DNA from: UBA961 sp049426725
GTDB taxonomy: Bacteria; Bacteroidota; Ignavibacteria; Kapaibacteriales; UBA961
NCBI GenBank assembly: GCA_049426725.1
Contig: JBMSYN010000010.1
Coordinates: 29,943-93,942 of the forward strand
Length of the DNA stretch: 64,000 nucleotides
Direction of reading: 5' to 3'
The translations under genes were made by a program, and so were the position numbers. A model generated the notes under the pieces. It did not search any database. It was not told the DNA's origin and worked only from the letters and a program-made list of their open reading frames with translations. Shown here piece after piece: positions 34,576 through 45,400 of the stretch (positions are counted from its first letter, which is position 1; each line of letters opens with the position of its first letter).

Positions 34576-36857
34576 TATCTACCTCTATTATTGGCGATTG
34601 CTTCATCAGCACAAATCGCTGCCATGCTTACAACATCATTCACATCAGCGCTACGATCAAGAATGTGTACGGGTTTGTTCATTCCAACAAGGATTGGTCC
34701 GACAACTTCTGACTGCGATAATTTTGACATGAGTTTATAGCAAATGTTTGCTGCATTCAAATCCGGGAACACCAGTACATTGGCATCGCCTTGAATGGCG
34801 CTGAATGGAAAATGATCTTCGGTTTTTTCATTTGATACTGCGGTATCGCCTTGCATTTCGCCATCGATGATGAGTTGTGGATTTCTCTCTTTTGCCAATC
34901 GAGCTGCTTCACGCATTTTAATTGCCGATCCATCATTGGATGAACCAAAATCGCTGAAGGAAAGCATCGCAATGCGCGGTTCCATATCGAGTCGCTTTAC
35001 CGCTTCGGCGGTCATGATTGCAATGTCAGCCAATTCTTCCGCATTTGGTGAAATATTGATGGTCGCATCTGCAAAAAAGATGGTGTCACCTTTTTTGGAA
35101 ATAAATGCCTGAATGCCGGCCACACGAGAAAATCGTGGATTCGTTCCAATGATTTCAAGCACGGGTTTGATTGTATCACCATAATTCAATTTAATTCCTG
35201 AAATCATCCCATCTGCATTTCCTGTCTCAACCATCATTGCAGCATATTCAATTCTTCTTCTCACGATTCTGTTGGCTTGATTTTTTGTCATTCCTTTTCT
35301 TTGACGCTTTGCAGTAAGTATATCTGCAAATTCATCAAGATGATTGAGATTTTGAATATCAATGCATTCAATTCCTGATAAATCAATTTGATATTCATCA
35401 ACAAGCGCTTGAATTTTTGCTGATTCACCTATGAGCATAGGATGAGCAATTCCCAATTGAACGATGATCTCTGCGGCTCTCAACACTTTTACATCATCGC
35501 CTTCAGTGAAGATGATGCGTTGCTTTTTCTTTGATTTCTGCAAACCTGAAATGATTCCACCAATGAATCTGCGAACATTTGTTTGTTGAGATTCAAGCTG
35601 TATGCGATATTGATCTATATCCAATTCTGCAATTCTTGATGCACCACTGTCTATTGCGGCTTTTGCAACAGCAGGTGCAACATAGAGCAAAACACGATTA
35701 TCTAGTGGTTTTGGGATGATATATTCCTTTCCATATATAATTGGATCCCCGCCATAGGCGCGCACCACTGATTCCGGTACAGGTTCTTTTGCCAATTCCG
35801 CAAGTGCATACACAGCAGCAATTTTCATTTCATCATTGATTGCTTTTGCTCTGACATCCAATGCACCTCTGAAAATGAAAGGGAAGCCAAGTACATTGTT
35901 GACTTGATTTGGATAATCGCTTCTTCCGGTTGCCATGATGATGTCGGTACGAACTGATGAGGCATCTTCATAAGAGATTTCAGGATCGGGATTTGCGAGA
36001 GCAAACACAATTGGATTTGGTGGCATGGATGCAATCATTTCTTTGCTTACAAGTCCAGCAGAACTTAATCCAAGAAATACATCCGCCTTTTTCATAATCT
36101 CAGCCAAATCAGCAGGACCTGTCCCATTTGCGAATTCAGCTTTTGTTTCTGTCATATCTGCATCACGACCGGGAAATATCAATCCTTTTCTGTCGCATAA
36201 GAATATATGCTCTTTCTTCACTCCAAGTTTTGCATACATCCTACAACATGCAATTGCACTTGCACCGGCACCGCTCACTGCGACAATGACTTCTTCAATC
36301 TTTTTTTGTTGAATGTCCAATGCATTCAATAAAGCTGCTCCACTAATGATTGCTGTACCATGCTGATCATCATGCATGATTGGAATTTGCATGCGTTTTT
36401 GCAATTCTTGTTCAATGTAAAAACATTCCGGTGCCTTGATATCCTCTAGATTTATCCCACCGAAAGTTGGCTCAAGATTCACGACTGTATTGATGAATTC
36501 ATCTGGATCTTGCGTAGAAATTTCGATGTCGAATACATCAATGTCAGCAAACTTCTTGAAAAGCACGCCTTTTCCTTCAAACACAGGTTTACCTGCCGCT
36601 GCACCAATATTGCCCAAACCGAGAACTGCAGTTCCATTGGAGATCACGCCTACGAGATTTCCTTTGGCGGTATATTCATAGACTAGTTCTTCATTTTCTG
36701 CAATGTCTTTGCAAGGTTCAGCCACACCCGGTGAATATGCCAATGATAATTCATATTGCGTGGATACAGATTTGCTAGGAATCACTTCAATCTTGCCTTT
36801 TCTTCCTGATGAGTGATAGGCAAGGGCATCTTCTCTTTTTATGGTTCTTTTTGTCAT
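34575..36857 (-). CDS. maeB: NADP-dependent malic enzyme fused to phosphotransacetylase-like domain
   Basis: The 760-residue protein is of the MaeB type. The malic enzyme part (1-~430) has SLAYSPGVAEPC, GLGNIGAAAGKPVFEGK, MHDDQHGTAI and the nucleotide-binding VAVSGAGASAIAC. It decarboxylates malate to pyruvate and produces NADPH. The C-terminal ~320 residues (RIIFTEGDDVKVLRAAEIIV, then GIKLNYGDTIKPVLEIIG and FSDFGSSNDGSA) are the phosphotransacetylase-like domain, regulatory in studied homologues and normally inactive. It is unusual to find this central-metabolism gene inside an envelope operon; overlap of 1 bp with the lipoprotein gene and 39 bp to the ABC ATPase gene argue for co-transcription. 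Confidence 0.95.
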   Translation of the reverse strand: MTKRTIKREDALAYHSSGRKGKIEVIPSKSVSTQYELSLAYSPGVAEPCKDIAENEELVYEYTAKGNLVGVISNGTAVLGLGNIGAAAGKPVFEGKGVLFKKFADIDVFDIEISTQDPDEFINTVVNLEPTFGGINLEDIKAPECFYIEQELQKRMQIPIMHDDQHGTAIISGAALLNALDIQQKKIEEVIVAVSGAGASAIACCRMYAKLGVKKEHIFLCDRKGLIFPGRDADMTETKAEFANGTGPADLAEIMKKADVFLGLSSAGLVSKEMIASMPPNPIVFALANPDPEISYEDASSVRTDIIMATGRSDYPNQVNNVLGFPFIFRGALDVRAKAINDEMKIAAVYALAELAKEPVPESVVRAYGGDPIIYGKEYIIPKPLDNRVLLYVAPAVAKAAIDSGASRIAELDIDQYRIQLESQQTNVRRFIGGIISGLQKSKKKQRIIFTEGDDVKVLRAAEIIVQLGIAHPMLIGESAKIQALVDEYQIDLSGIECIDIQNLNHLDEFADILTAKRQRKGMTKNQANRIVRRRIEYAAMMVETGNADGMISGIKLNYGDTIKPVLEIIGTNPRFSRVAGIQAFISKKGDTIFFADATINISPNAEELADIAIMTAEAVKRLDMEPRIAMLSFSDFGSSNDGSAIKMREAARLAKERNPQLIIDGEMQGDTAVSNEKTEDHFPFSAIQGDANVLVFPDLNAANICYKLMSKLSQSEVVGPILVGMNKPVHILDRSADVNDVVSMAAICADEAIANNRGR

Positions 36858-36896
36858 AATGTCTTTCTGAATATGAACAATGTGGTGAATTCTAAG

Positions 36897-37688
36897 TTAT
36901 TGCATCCGAGCGCCGGGTTGAAATCGGCTTATGAATTCGGATACGCGTGAGTCTTTTGTATGTTGAAGAGTGTGAGCATTACCTTCAAAACACACTTTGC
37001 CATTGTCAAGCATGGCAACATGATCGGCAATATTGAATACAGAAAACATGTCATGCGTGATGACAAGGGATGTAATCGATAGTTTTTTTGAAAGTTCAAG
37101 AATCATTCTGTCAATCTGCTCTGAATTGACAGGATCCAAACCTGTTGTGGGTTCATCATAGAAAATATAGGACGGACTCCCAACAAGAGCTCTCGCAACG
37201 CCAACGCGTTTTTTCATGCCACCGGATAAATCACTTGGCTTTTTTGAACTGAGCAATGCAAACTCTTTTTCAAAATGTGATGTACCGGATTCAGCAAGAT
37301 CAGGTAATAATCCAACTGCAGACAATACTCTTCTTGCTTCACTCTCGAGCAAAGAGAGATTCTTTTCACCATGCTCATAGAGTCCGATGATCACATTTTC
37401 ATAGACTGTGAGTGAATCAAAGAGCGCAGCACCTTGAAAGACATATCCAATATTTCTTCTGACATTAAACAATTCTTGTTTTGTCATTGAAGCTACAGAT
37501 ATCCCGTCAATCCTGACTTCGCCTTTGTCTTGCGTGAGCAGTCCGACAATATGCTTCAAGAGCACACTTTTGCCACAACCGGATTTTCCAATGATGCATG
37601 TGATTTGTCCATTTGGTATTTCAAGGTCTATGCCTTGCAATACATGTTTGGATCCAAAAGATTTATGTAGGTTTTGTAATGAAATCAT
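36897..37688 (-). CDS. MlaF-like ABC transporter ATP-binding protein
   Basis: The 263-residue ATPase has Walker A GKSGCGKSV, signature LSGGMKKRVGVARAL and Walker B YIFYDEPTTGLDP, with the MlaF-type GMKKRV core. MlaF drives retrograde or anterograde phospholipid transport between the membranes with the MlaE permease and MlaD/MCE protein, neither of which is in this window. The start is taken as MISLQNLHKSFGS (37688), matching the family; an ATG at 37712 would overlap tamB by 11 bp and has only a badly spaced GGAG. It lies directly after TamB, itself a lipid-transport protein, which suggests a shared role in outer-membrane lipid supply. Confidence 0.88.
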   Translation of the reverse strand: MISLQNLHKSFGSKHVLQGIDLEIPNGQITCIIGKSGCGKSVLLKHIVGLLTQDKGEVRIDGISVASMTKQELFNVRRNIGYVFQGAALFDSLTVYENVIIGLYEHGEKNLSLLESEARRVLSAVGLLPDLAESGTSHFEKEFALLSSKKPSDLSGGMKKRVGVARALVGSPSYIFYDEPTTGLDPVNSEQIDRMILELSKKLSITSLVITHDMFSVFNIADHVAMLDNGKVCFEGNAHTLQHTKDSRVSEFISRFQPGARMQ

Positions 37689-37701
37689 GTGTTTTGAAAT
37701 G

Positions 37702-40700
37702 TTAAAAAGCATATCTCCAGCTGATCTTCATTTCCCATTCTTTTTGTTGTCTTGTTGAAATGGCATTTGCAGGTGCCGATGCTCTCGTCAATTGCAAAAG
37801 CAAATTGCGCAATGCATCATAGTCTCCAAGAATGGTTATAGGAACATCAACACTGAATTCATAATTACCTGAAAGATCACCGATTGTTCCGGCAGCCCTC
37901 CAAGCAACATCGCTGAATAATTGACCACTCAAATTCAATCGTGCTTGGGAAAGATCGGATAAACCTTCTTGTAAACTGATTGTTGCATTTGTTAGTAATC
38001 CGGTTCCTTCAAGCAAACCCGAGAACAATTGTGATGCTGCTGCAGACAATGAATTTGAAAGTTGATTACCAATATCTCTGGTTCCCATTCCACCGGAACC
38101 ACGACCAAATAATTCTGCTTGAGTTCTACCAACAATCAATTTCATCAGTGCATCATTTCTGATTTGAGCTGAATCACCAATTGCTTCGATGCCATTTCTT
38201 TCCCAAGTGATTGCTACTTGTGGAAGATTTTTTGTGCCTGTGATTTTCATGATGACTCGGAAATTTTCAAGCTCATCATCATATCGAGTTTGACCTTTAT
38301 AGACAGCAAGCAGATCCAAAGTTGGATTTGTCAATTCTCCGGTATTGAACAATAATGTTCCTGAAGCATCAAAGACTTTGAGGAATTTATACTGAGATCC
38401 CTCAAGCAATTTGATTTCTCCGAAGAGTCTGGGCAGTTTAAATGCTTCTTTCTGAAATCTCAAGATCGCTTGTTTATTGGTTGGCTCTACATTGGCTCTA
38501 ATTTCTTCAAATGTTCCAAGAATCATTTTCAAGAGAAATTTCCCAGGCATCAATACATTCAAATCATAGTCAAGCAAATCATTGAATCCGGCTCTTTTCC
38601 TTCTCAATAATTCATTTTCATCTATTCCTTCATCTGCTTTGCTCTTTGGAGTAGCTGCAGACTTGCCATTTGTTGTTTCGGAAAGTGCTTTCAGCAAATC
38701 GGTGATGGGATTCTCCCTAGATTGCAGAATATTCCTTTGATCATCATTCAAAACTGTATAGCGAACACCGGATGCACTTAATTGTTCTTGTTCAGGCGGC
38801 ATCGTAATTGATGCTTGCAATACTTTCACATCACCACGGAGAAATGGTTTTTTGAATGTTCCATAAAAACGGAGTGGTTTTTCACCGGATGCAATGATGA
38901 ATTTTCCATACATCGTAGGCATAGTTGAAGCGGAGGCATCACTCAATACAAGCAATTGTTTCGAGATGATATCCAAATCAAAATTCTTGATATAAATAAT
39001 ATCGTATAAATTCAGATTTCCTGTGATGATTGCTTCGCCATTTGGAAGATCCAATTTGTCATTTCTGACAAATACTGAGTCGAGAGTTGCAGTTGAGTTT
39101 TTGAGGAAGACATTTCCTTCGGCAAAGTATCGAATATTCGTCGCATCAAGAACAAAGGTCATGTCTTTTAATGTTGCTTTCCCGCCATAATTGATTCCAT
39201 CAGGTGCATATCCGCCAAGAGTGATTGTAGCATCTGCTTTGCCGCGAAGATCTGTGACACCCGGTATGAATGGTGCAATGGTTGCTATCGACAAACCATT
39301 GGCTTGAGCAATCACAACAAGTGGTTCATCACTCCTCATCGCTTTGCCGGGATTATCTATGGCAAGATTATATGGAATCTGTTCGATGTCAATGGAAAGT
39401 GTTCTTTTTTCAATGGATTTCAAATCAGTCACCGACACTGACCCAGTGATCATTGAATCTGCATGATGTAAAGTGAATTGCTGATTACCCACGGCAACAT
39501 CATTGTAGTATATGCTATCCATGTTCCCATTGCAGGTATATACAGGATTTTTGAATGTTCCATTTGCTGTGATGATGGCATGTTTTGCATTTCCTTTCAA
39601 GGTTGCAAGTACTTCTCTTATATCATTAGGGATAAATGGTAATTTTTTTACATCACGCAGTGGAAAATCACTAAGCGTAACATTCAAATTATGAAACACT
39701 CTTCCGGAAATTTTTCCTTTGGCTGAGATTGTTTCTGCAAGAACTCTTTTCATGTTGAAATCATCAATGTAGATTCCTGTTCCTGAAAATGTTCCTTTCA
39801 ATGGACCGGTATTCTTCCAGTTTAATTGACCATAAGTCAAACTGAAATACTTTGCCGAATATCGAAATGAAGTATCTGTGAAAAGAGCATCCGTATTCAT
39901 GTCTACATGAATATCATCACCAATTGAACCGGAAAACTCTCCATGAACATCTTCTTTATTCATTATGAATGACAGTGTTGGTTGCTTCAACATCAAATCA
40001 TTGATGCTGAGCCAGTCTTTTGCTTTTGCTTGAATGTTCAATGAGCTCAATATGCGTCTACCATCTGTTCCGGGTTCTGTTTTGATGGAACCTTTGAGGA
40101 AAAATGGGGAGCTTGCACCATCATTGTCCGGACCAAAAATGTGGCCATTCAGTGCATGCAATGAATCAATATTCATCGTGGTTGATGATTTGTCGGAAAG
40201 AACATGCATACTCATGTTCACTTCACCTGTTGCATTGATTCCTTCCATGAATAAATTCACGGGAGCCAAATCTTTTGCATTGACAATAATCTTGGCATCG
40301 ATGGTGGATGTATCCATCCTTGGCATGAGGGGATGATTTGTCAAGTCAAGACCGGACATCCCTTTGTATTTTTTTTCTCCTTCCAAAATCACACTACTCA
40401 CGGTATGATCGATGGCTGTTATGAGAGAAAGAAATGTGAATCTTCCATCGGCTTTGATATCATACATTGCTGATTGCAATCGTACATGCCGAATTTCCGG
40501 ATTCTCTCTTCTTATGCTTACATCAATACTTTGTGGACGAACTGTTCTATCTTTGAAGATAAGTTGTCTTGCATGAATATGCATGTCGCCATCCAAGCTA
40601 TCAGGATGCATTCCGCGCATAACCATGGTAAGTGAGCCGTCAAAATGTGATGGCAATTTTTTTGAATTGAAAATTGCTGATGGTGAAATATTCTCGCAAT

Positions 40701-42366
40701 TCGCTTCGAGATCAAAAAGGGGATTTGACTGCCTTGCATCAATCATTCCGGAAATGTGCAAAGCAGATCTTTGTACATTTTCGAATTCATCAATTCCTCT
40801 CTCGGCTTCCCTGAATACGATATCTGCTGTGTCTATTTCTATAAGCCCTGCCTCTGAAGTTTGACCATCAAATACAAGACTTGATATTGAATATTCTCCC
40901 AATCTTGATGGTCCGGCATCAATTCTGATATTCGCATCCAATGTTGGTAAAGTTGTGCCTTTACCCGCAATCTTGAGCTGCATGTTAACCAAGCCATCAT
41001 ATGTTTTGTCTTGAATCACTGCTCCAGGATTCAAATTGGTAAACTGTATCTTTCCATCATATCCTAGATCATTGCCCCGGAAGACAAGATTCGTCATGCC
41101 TTGAACAGCTCCTGATTTTGTGTTAGCATCAAGCTGAATGTGCAATGAATCAGATGGTTTACCTTTTACAAGCAATGATTTGAACGATACTACACCTAAA
41201 TAGGGAAGTGAGGGTAATGATAAAGCAGGAATCTGATTGACAAGCATGTCATAGTCGATTCTGGAATCTCCAATCGATTCAGCAGAAAAGAACAATCTTT
41301 TCGCATCATTCACATCATTGAGTTTTCCTGAAATGCGAAGCCTAGAATTTTTGGAACCAATCTCAAGATTGTCAACTGTAATATCTTGAAGTGTCCCATT
41401 TGCTTCCAGATCCACATCATATATGCCAAAAATTCCAACCTCGGGAAGAAAACGCCGCAAGTCTTCGGTATCGAATCGCTCAGACAATAAGGCAATGCTC
41501 ATGGTGCTTTTTTTGAGCCGTTCTGACAATGCATCATCGAATACATCTATATCATTGAAACGACCACTCATGGACAGCGAACTTCCTGCTGTCTTGATCT
41601 TACATGATTGAAGTGTGATACCTTCTTTTGAATGAATTGCATTGAGTGTGAAATCGCGAATGTCCAATCCGCTGCGCAAATCATGCGATGTAAAGGATGC
41701 TATATCAACTTCATACCGGTGAATTCCCGGAAAAGCTTTTCCGGACATAATCAAATTCACATCCTTGATGTCGAGATCAGATACATTGAAAATTCCTGGC
41801 TTGGGAGTGGGATTCAGTGAATCATATATCCGAATGGATCCTCCACACATTTCAAGATTTCCCAATGTGATTTGCCAATCAAATGGGGGTTTTGAAGGAT
41901 CTTCTGGTGTTGGATACAAGATATGCTCAAGATTCCATGTGCCATCTCTTGATCGCAAAATCTTGATTGTCGGATGATCTAATGTGAGTGTCCCAATGCT
42001 GATGGAACGATTGAGAATGGCCTCAATGGTATAAGAAACCGAGATGTCGCCTGCATGTAAAACGGTGTCTCCGGCAGCAGTCAAAGTGACTTCATGCAGA
42101 ATGAGTCCTTTGAAAATATCCAGCCGCATGTCTTCAAAATTTACTTTCCCCTTGATTTGCTTATTGATTTGCTCAATGAGAACAGGTCTGAACCATTCAC
42201 GAAAACTATCAGTCTGAATAAAAACATATATCCCCACCATCCCCAAAATGAGAAAGAGAAATACCCCGGAAATCAATTGACCTATGATTCGAGAAATGCG
42301 CGTGCCAAGACTCAATTTTTCAGTCAAAATGGGCATGGATTCTATGTTTTGCTCAGAATTATCCAT
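37702..42366 (-). CDS. tamB: TamB/AsmA-like lipid-transport and assembly protein
   Basis: The 1554-residue protein is anchored by one N-terminal helix (about residues 29-50, RIIGQLISGVFLFLILGMVG). A long array of beta-strand repeats typical of AsmA/TamB bridge proteins follows. The C-terminal TamB (DUF490) domain shows YDLNVLMPGKFLLKMILG, GEIKLLEGSQYKFLKVFDAS and GTIGDLSGNYEFSVDVPI, and the chain ends in WRYAF, a terminal aromatic like barrel-associated proteins. TamB-like proteins form a hydrophobic groove across the periplasm to carry phospholipids to the outer membrane. A TamA gene is not in the window. It lies 51 bp after alpha-2-macroglobulin and overlaps or abuts the MlaF-like gene. Confidence 0.9.
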   Translation of the reverse strand: MDNSEQNIESMPILTEKLSLGTRISRIIGQLISGVFLFLILGMVGIYVFIQTDSFREWFRPVLIEQINKQIKGKVNFEDMRLDIFKGLILHEVTLTAAGDTVLHAGDISVSYTIEAILNRSISIGTLTLDHPTIKILRSRDGTWNLEHILYPTPEDPSKPPFDWQITLGNLEMCGGSIRIYDSLNPTPKPGIFNVSDLDIKDVNLIMSGKAFPGIHRYEVDIASFTSHDLRSGLDIRDFTLNAIHSKEGITLQSCKIKTAGSSLSMSGRFNDIDVFDDALSERLKKSTMSIALLSERFDTEDLRRFLPEVGIFGIYDVDLEANGTLQDITVDNLEIGSKNSRLRISGKLNDVNDAKRLFFSAESIGDSRIDYDMLVNQIPALSLPSLPYLGVVSFKSLLVKGKPSDSLHIQLDANTKSGAVQGMTNLVFRGNDLGYDGKIQFTNLNPGAVIQDKTYDGLVNMQLKIAGKGTTLPTLDANIRIDAGPSRLGEYSISSLVFDGQTSEAGLIEIDTADIVFREAERGIDEFENVQRSALHISGMIDARQSNPLFDLEANCENISPSAIFNSKKLPSHFDGSLTMVMRGMHPDSLDGDMHIHARQLIFKDRTVRPQSIDVSIRRENPEIRHVRLQSAMYDIKADGRFTFLSLITAIDHTVSSVILEGEKKYKGMSGLDLTNHPLMPRMDTSTIDAKIIVNAKDLAPVNLFMEGINATGEVNMSMHVLSDKSSTTMNIDSLHALNGHIFGPDNDGASSPFFLKGSIKTEPGTDGRRILSSLNIQAKAKDWLSINDLMLKQPTLSFIMNKEDVHGEFSGSIGDDIHVDMNTDALFTDTSFRYSAKYFSLTYGQLNWKNTGPLKGTFSGTGIYIDDFNMKRVLAETISAKGKISGRVFHNLNVTLSDFPLRDVKKLPFIPNDIREVLATLKGNAKHAIITANGTFKNPVYTCNGNMDSIYYNDVAVGNQQFTLHHADSMITGSVSVTDLKSIEKRTLSIDIEQIPYNLAIDNPGKAMRSDEPLVVIAQANGLSIATIAPFIPGVTDLRGKADATITLGGYAPDGINYGGKATLKDMTFVLDATNIRYFAEGNVFLKNSTATLDSVFVRNDKLDLPNGEAIITGNLNLYDIIYIKNFDLDIISKQLLVLSDASASTMPTMYGKFIIASGEKPLRFYGTFKKPFLRGDVKVLQASITMPPEQEQLSASGVRYTVLNDDQRNILQSRENPITDLLKALSETTNGKSAATPKSKADEGIDENELLRRKRAGFNDLLDYDLNVLMPGKFLLKMILGTFEEIRANVEPTNKQAILRFQKEAFKLPRLFGEIKLLEGSQYKFLKVFDASGTLLFNTGELTNPTLDLLAVYKGQTRYDDELENFRVIMKITGTKNLPQVAITWERNGIEAIGDSAQIRNDALMKLIVGRTQAELFGRGSGGMGTRDIGNQLSNSLSAAASQLFSGLLEGTGLLTNATISLQEGLSDLSQARLNLSGQLFSDVAWRAAGTIGDLSGNYEFSVDVPITILGDYDALRNLLLQLTRASAPANAISTRQQKEWEMKISWRYAF

Positions 42367-42417
42367 GCTGCAAAAATGGCGATTTTTTGCGACTTTACCG
42401 AGGGTTTTTGCCCTGTT

Positions 42418-45400
42418 TTATGGGGTGATGATCACCTTTCCACCACCTTTGGCAATGCCAAATTCCGGAGCAAAAATTGAGTACGCTTTCACCATCCCTT
42501 TGGAGAAAATTCCCGCCTTGTCAACTTTTACTTCATATTCAAGCATCGAATGCCCCTTTGGCAAATAATCGATGAAGAAATTCATCCCAATGTCTCTTGG
42601 AATAACATATGCTGAAAGATTCTGGAAATGACGATATTCTGAATTATTAGCCATTAAGTCAAAACATGAAGGAAAAAGATCCTGGACATGAACATAATTC
42701 ATCGTCAAAGGGCTATTGATATTAATCCTCATCAATAGTGTTTCACCCAATTCAATGGATTCGCCCTCTTTTATTGGAATGATTCGCTGTTCAGGTTTTA
42801 CAGTCTTTCTATAGAATGCCCTCTGAACTTGAAATTCTTCTTCATTTGATGAAAAGGTATCCGAGAGATCGACCAGACGATTTCGGAATGCACCTCCCCA
42901 AATGGGACATGATCCTGAAAGAAGAACTTCCATCTTTTTTACATTTGCTGGTTGCTCTACTGTATGAGTTTTTATGCCGGGAGATGATGATTGATGAGAT
43001 TTGATTGCCTGATCATTGATTTTGACAGTCACATTTTCTGCATTACCAATGCACTGCTTTGACATATTCAAGATACTCATCACTGCAGACAATGTTGCAG
43101 AGCGCGTACTCCAATTTCTTGTTTGCTTTTGTCTGAGCATGTACGTGATGATTCCATCAGCGATATCTGATTCAGAATTGATTTCTTGAAAGGCCGAAAA
43201 AAGCATCGCATGTGTTTCAATATCGGCATCATGCCAAGAGGTTGACCTCATTGTCCAATGAATTCCTTGTTCATCTTGAATGGAGCGTTCCTTCAGAGAA
43301 CGAAGCATTGCGGTCGATTTTTGAACATCTCCCATTCTTTGAAAAAACAGAGTAATCATTGCTTCGGCTTGGAAACCAAATTTCATTCTTTGTGACCAAA
43401 GTTCATTCATCAATGGTTCCACCCAATGTTCTTGTGGCAAAGGATATTGTTTGATGAAGAATGAACGAGCATAGAAATACTGAATGTCCGAAAGGGTGAG
43501 TCGCAATGTATCTTTGTTTGATTGTATATCCAATAAGCGTTTTAATTCTCTTGATTGTTGATCGTCCAGCCAGCGTATTGTTCTTCCGATCATATAAGCC
43601 ATGTCACGATTTTTTGAATCAGATTTTTGCAATCCATCGCATATTCCAAGCAAAGTAAGGACCTGACTTGTGATGAATGTACTAGCTGGCATAGTCGGAA
43701 ACCATGAAAATCCTCCTTCTGATGTTTGCATGGTTTGTAAGGATTGCAAAGCACTTTCAAATACCATATTCATGTGTTGTTCATTGGCATAAACTTGAAT
43801 ATTCTTTGACTGCATTTCTTGTTGAATCATGTCCGATTCCCATGGACCAATCTCCAAATCAGAAAATTGCTTAGAATTCTGTAGAATACGACCATTGAAT
43901 GTGGAGTCTTTCAATGCAGAGCGAATAATGGGATTATTCAACATATATGTTTGAGCCAATTGCGCCGAAAGCAGACGCTGCGCCTGATCCAAAATTGAAC
44001 CAAAACCAGGATTGAGCAAATCAGGAAGTGATTCGGCAGCAAACCAAAATGGTTCGGTTGCAAGAGTATAGGAAAATGATTCTATGTCTTTTGCTTGATC
44101 AAGGATGAATTCTTTTGACTGTCGTACTTTCCCATCAAGCCAAATGGGATATCTATCGGTAATGAGATTTTTGCTTGGAAGAATTGGCAATGTATATGAT
44201 TCAGCATCATTCAAGTCATCCGATTTTGCTCCGATCAAGAGATGAATCTTCTTTGCATTCGGGATTTGTAAAGTCCAAGAAGCAAGTCCGGGAGCTGATT
44301 CCGAGACACTTGCTTGTGTCTTTATTTCTTGAACATTCATTGAATCATCATCAACATAATATTGAAGATATGCTTCAACAGGAATTGATTGATCACCTTC
44401 CAATGCATGAATCATGGATTTGATTTCGATATTGTCTCCAACACGCAAAAAACGTGGAACATGTGTTGAAACCATAAATGGCTTTTGAGAAATCACAAAT
44501 GTGTCTATCGATCCATAACTCATGTCTTTTGCATGTGCAAACAATTGAATATTCCACCTAGTCAATGCATCAGGCATGGTGAATTTCATTGAAGCAAGAT
44601 TATTGTTCAAAGGAAGTGCCGGACTGAAAAATGCAGTTTCTTGAAAAGCATGTCGTGGACTGAATTGCTGTTTTGTGGTACTACTCTCATTCATGCTTAA
44701 AGGAACATTTCTCGGAACAATCATTTCATCTGACATTGACCGATATGATTGTAATGTCACTTTTCTCTCTTGCACCATATCACTCATATAGATCATCTCG
44801 GTTCGACCAAATATTCCACCGAGCAGGAGATCCATATTCAATTCATCAAATTCTCGCAAACCAATTTGTTTCGCTGCTTCATTCCATTCATCACCAAATA
44901 TTGATGAGCCGAAGCTTGTGCCAAATGTCAGACCAGTCGGTTGTGCCAATGCATAATGTGTGATCCAAAGATTATGAATCATGAGGGGCTCTTTTTGAAA
45001 GAGTGGGTCGAGAGATGCATCATACACAATACCCATAACTTCTATTGGAGTATTCGATTTTGGATAGTGTAAGGAAAATGTCCATTCTTCTTTTGCACCC
45101 GGCTGTGTTTTATTTCGAAGAACCGTTGGCTTTATCTCTATTACTTTATCTTTCCATGGTACATCGATGAACAAGGTTTGAGTGATTATTCTTCCATGTT
45201 TCACCATTGTGCAATGGATTGCAACACCGCCGCGATATGTAGGTAGAATTGGAAGTTCATACATACTCATGGATTCTGAAAGCTGAATTCTTTTCTGCGA
45301 TATGATTGATCCTTTGTATTCTATTTGATGAAGAATGGATGCATTGCGCCAAGCAGAGCCAATCATATATTTGATCGTATCTCCAACTGATGCAGTTCTA

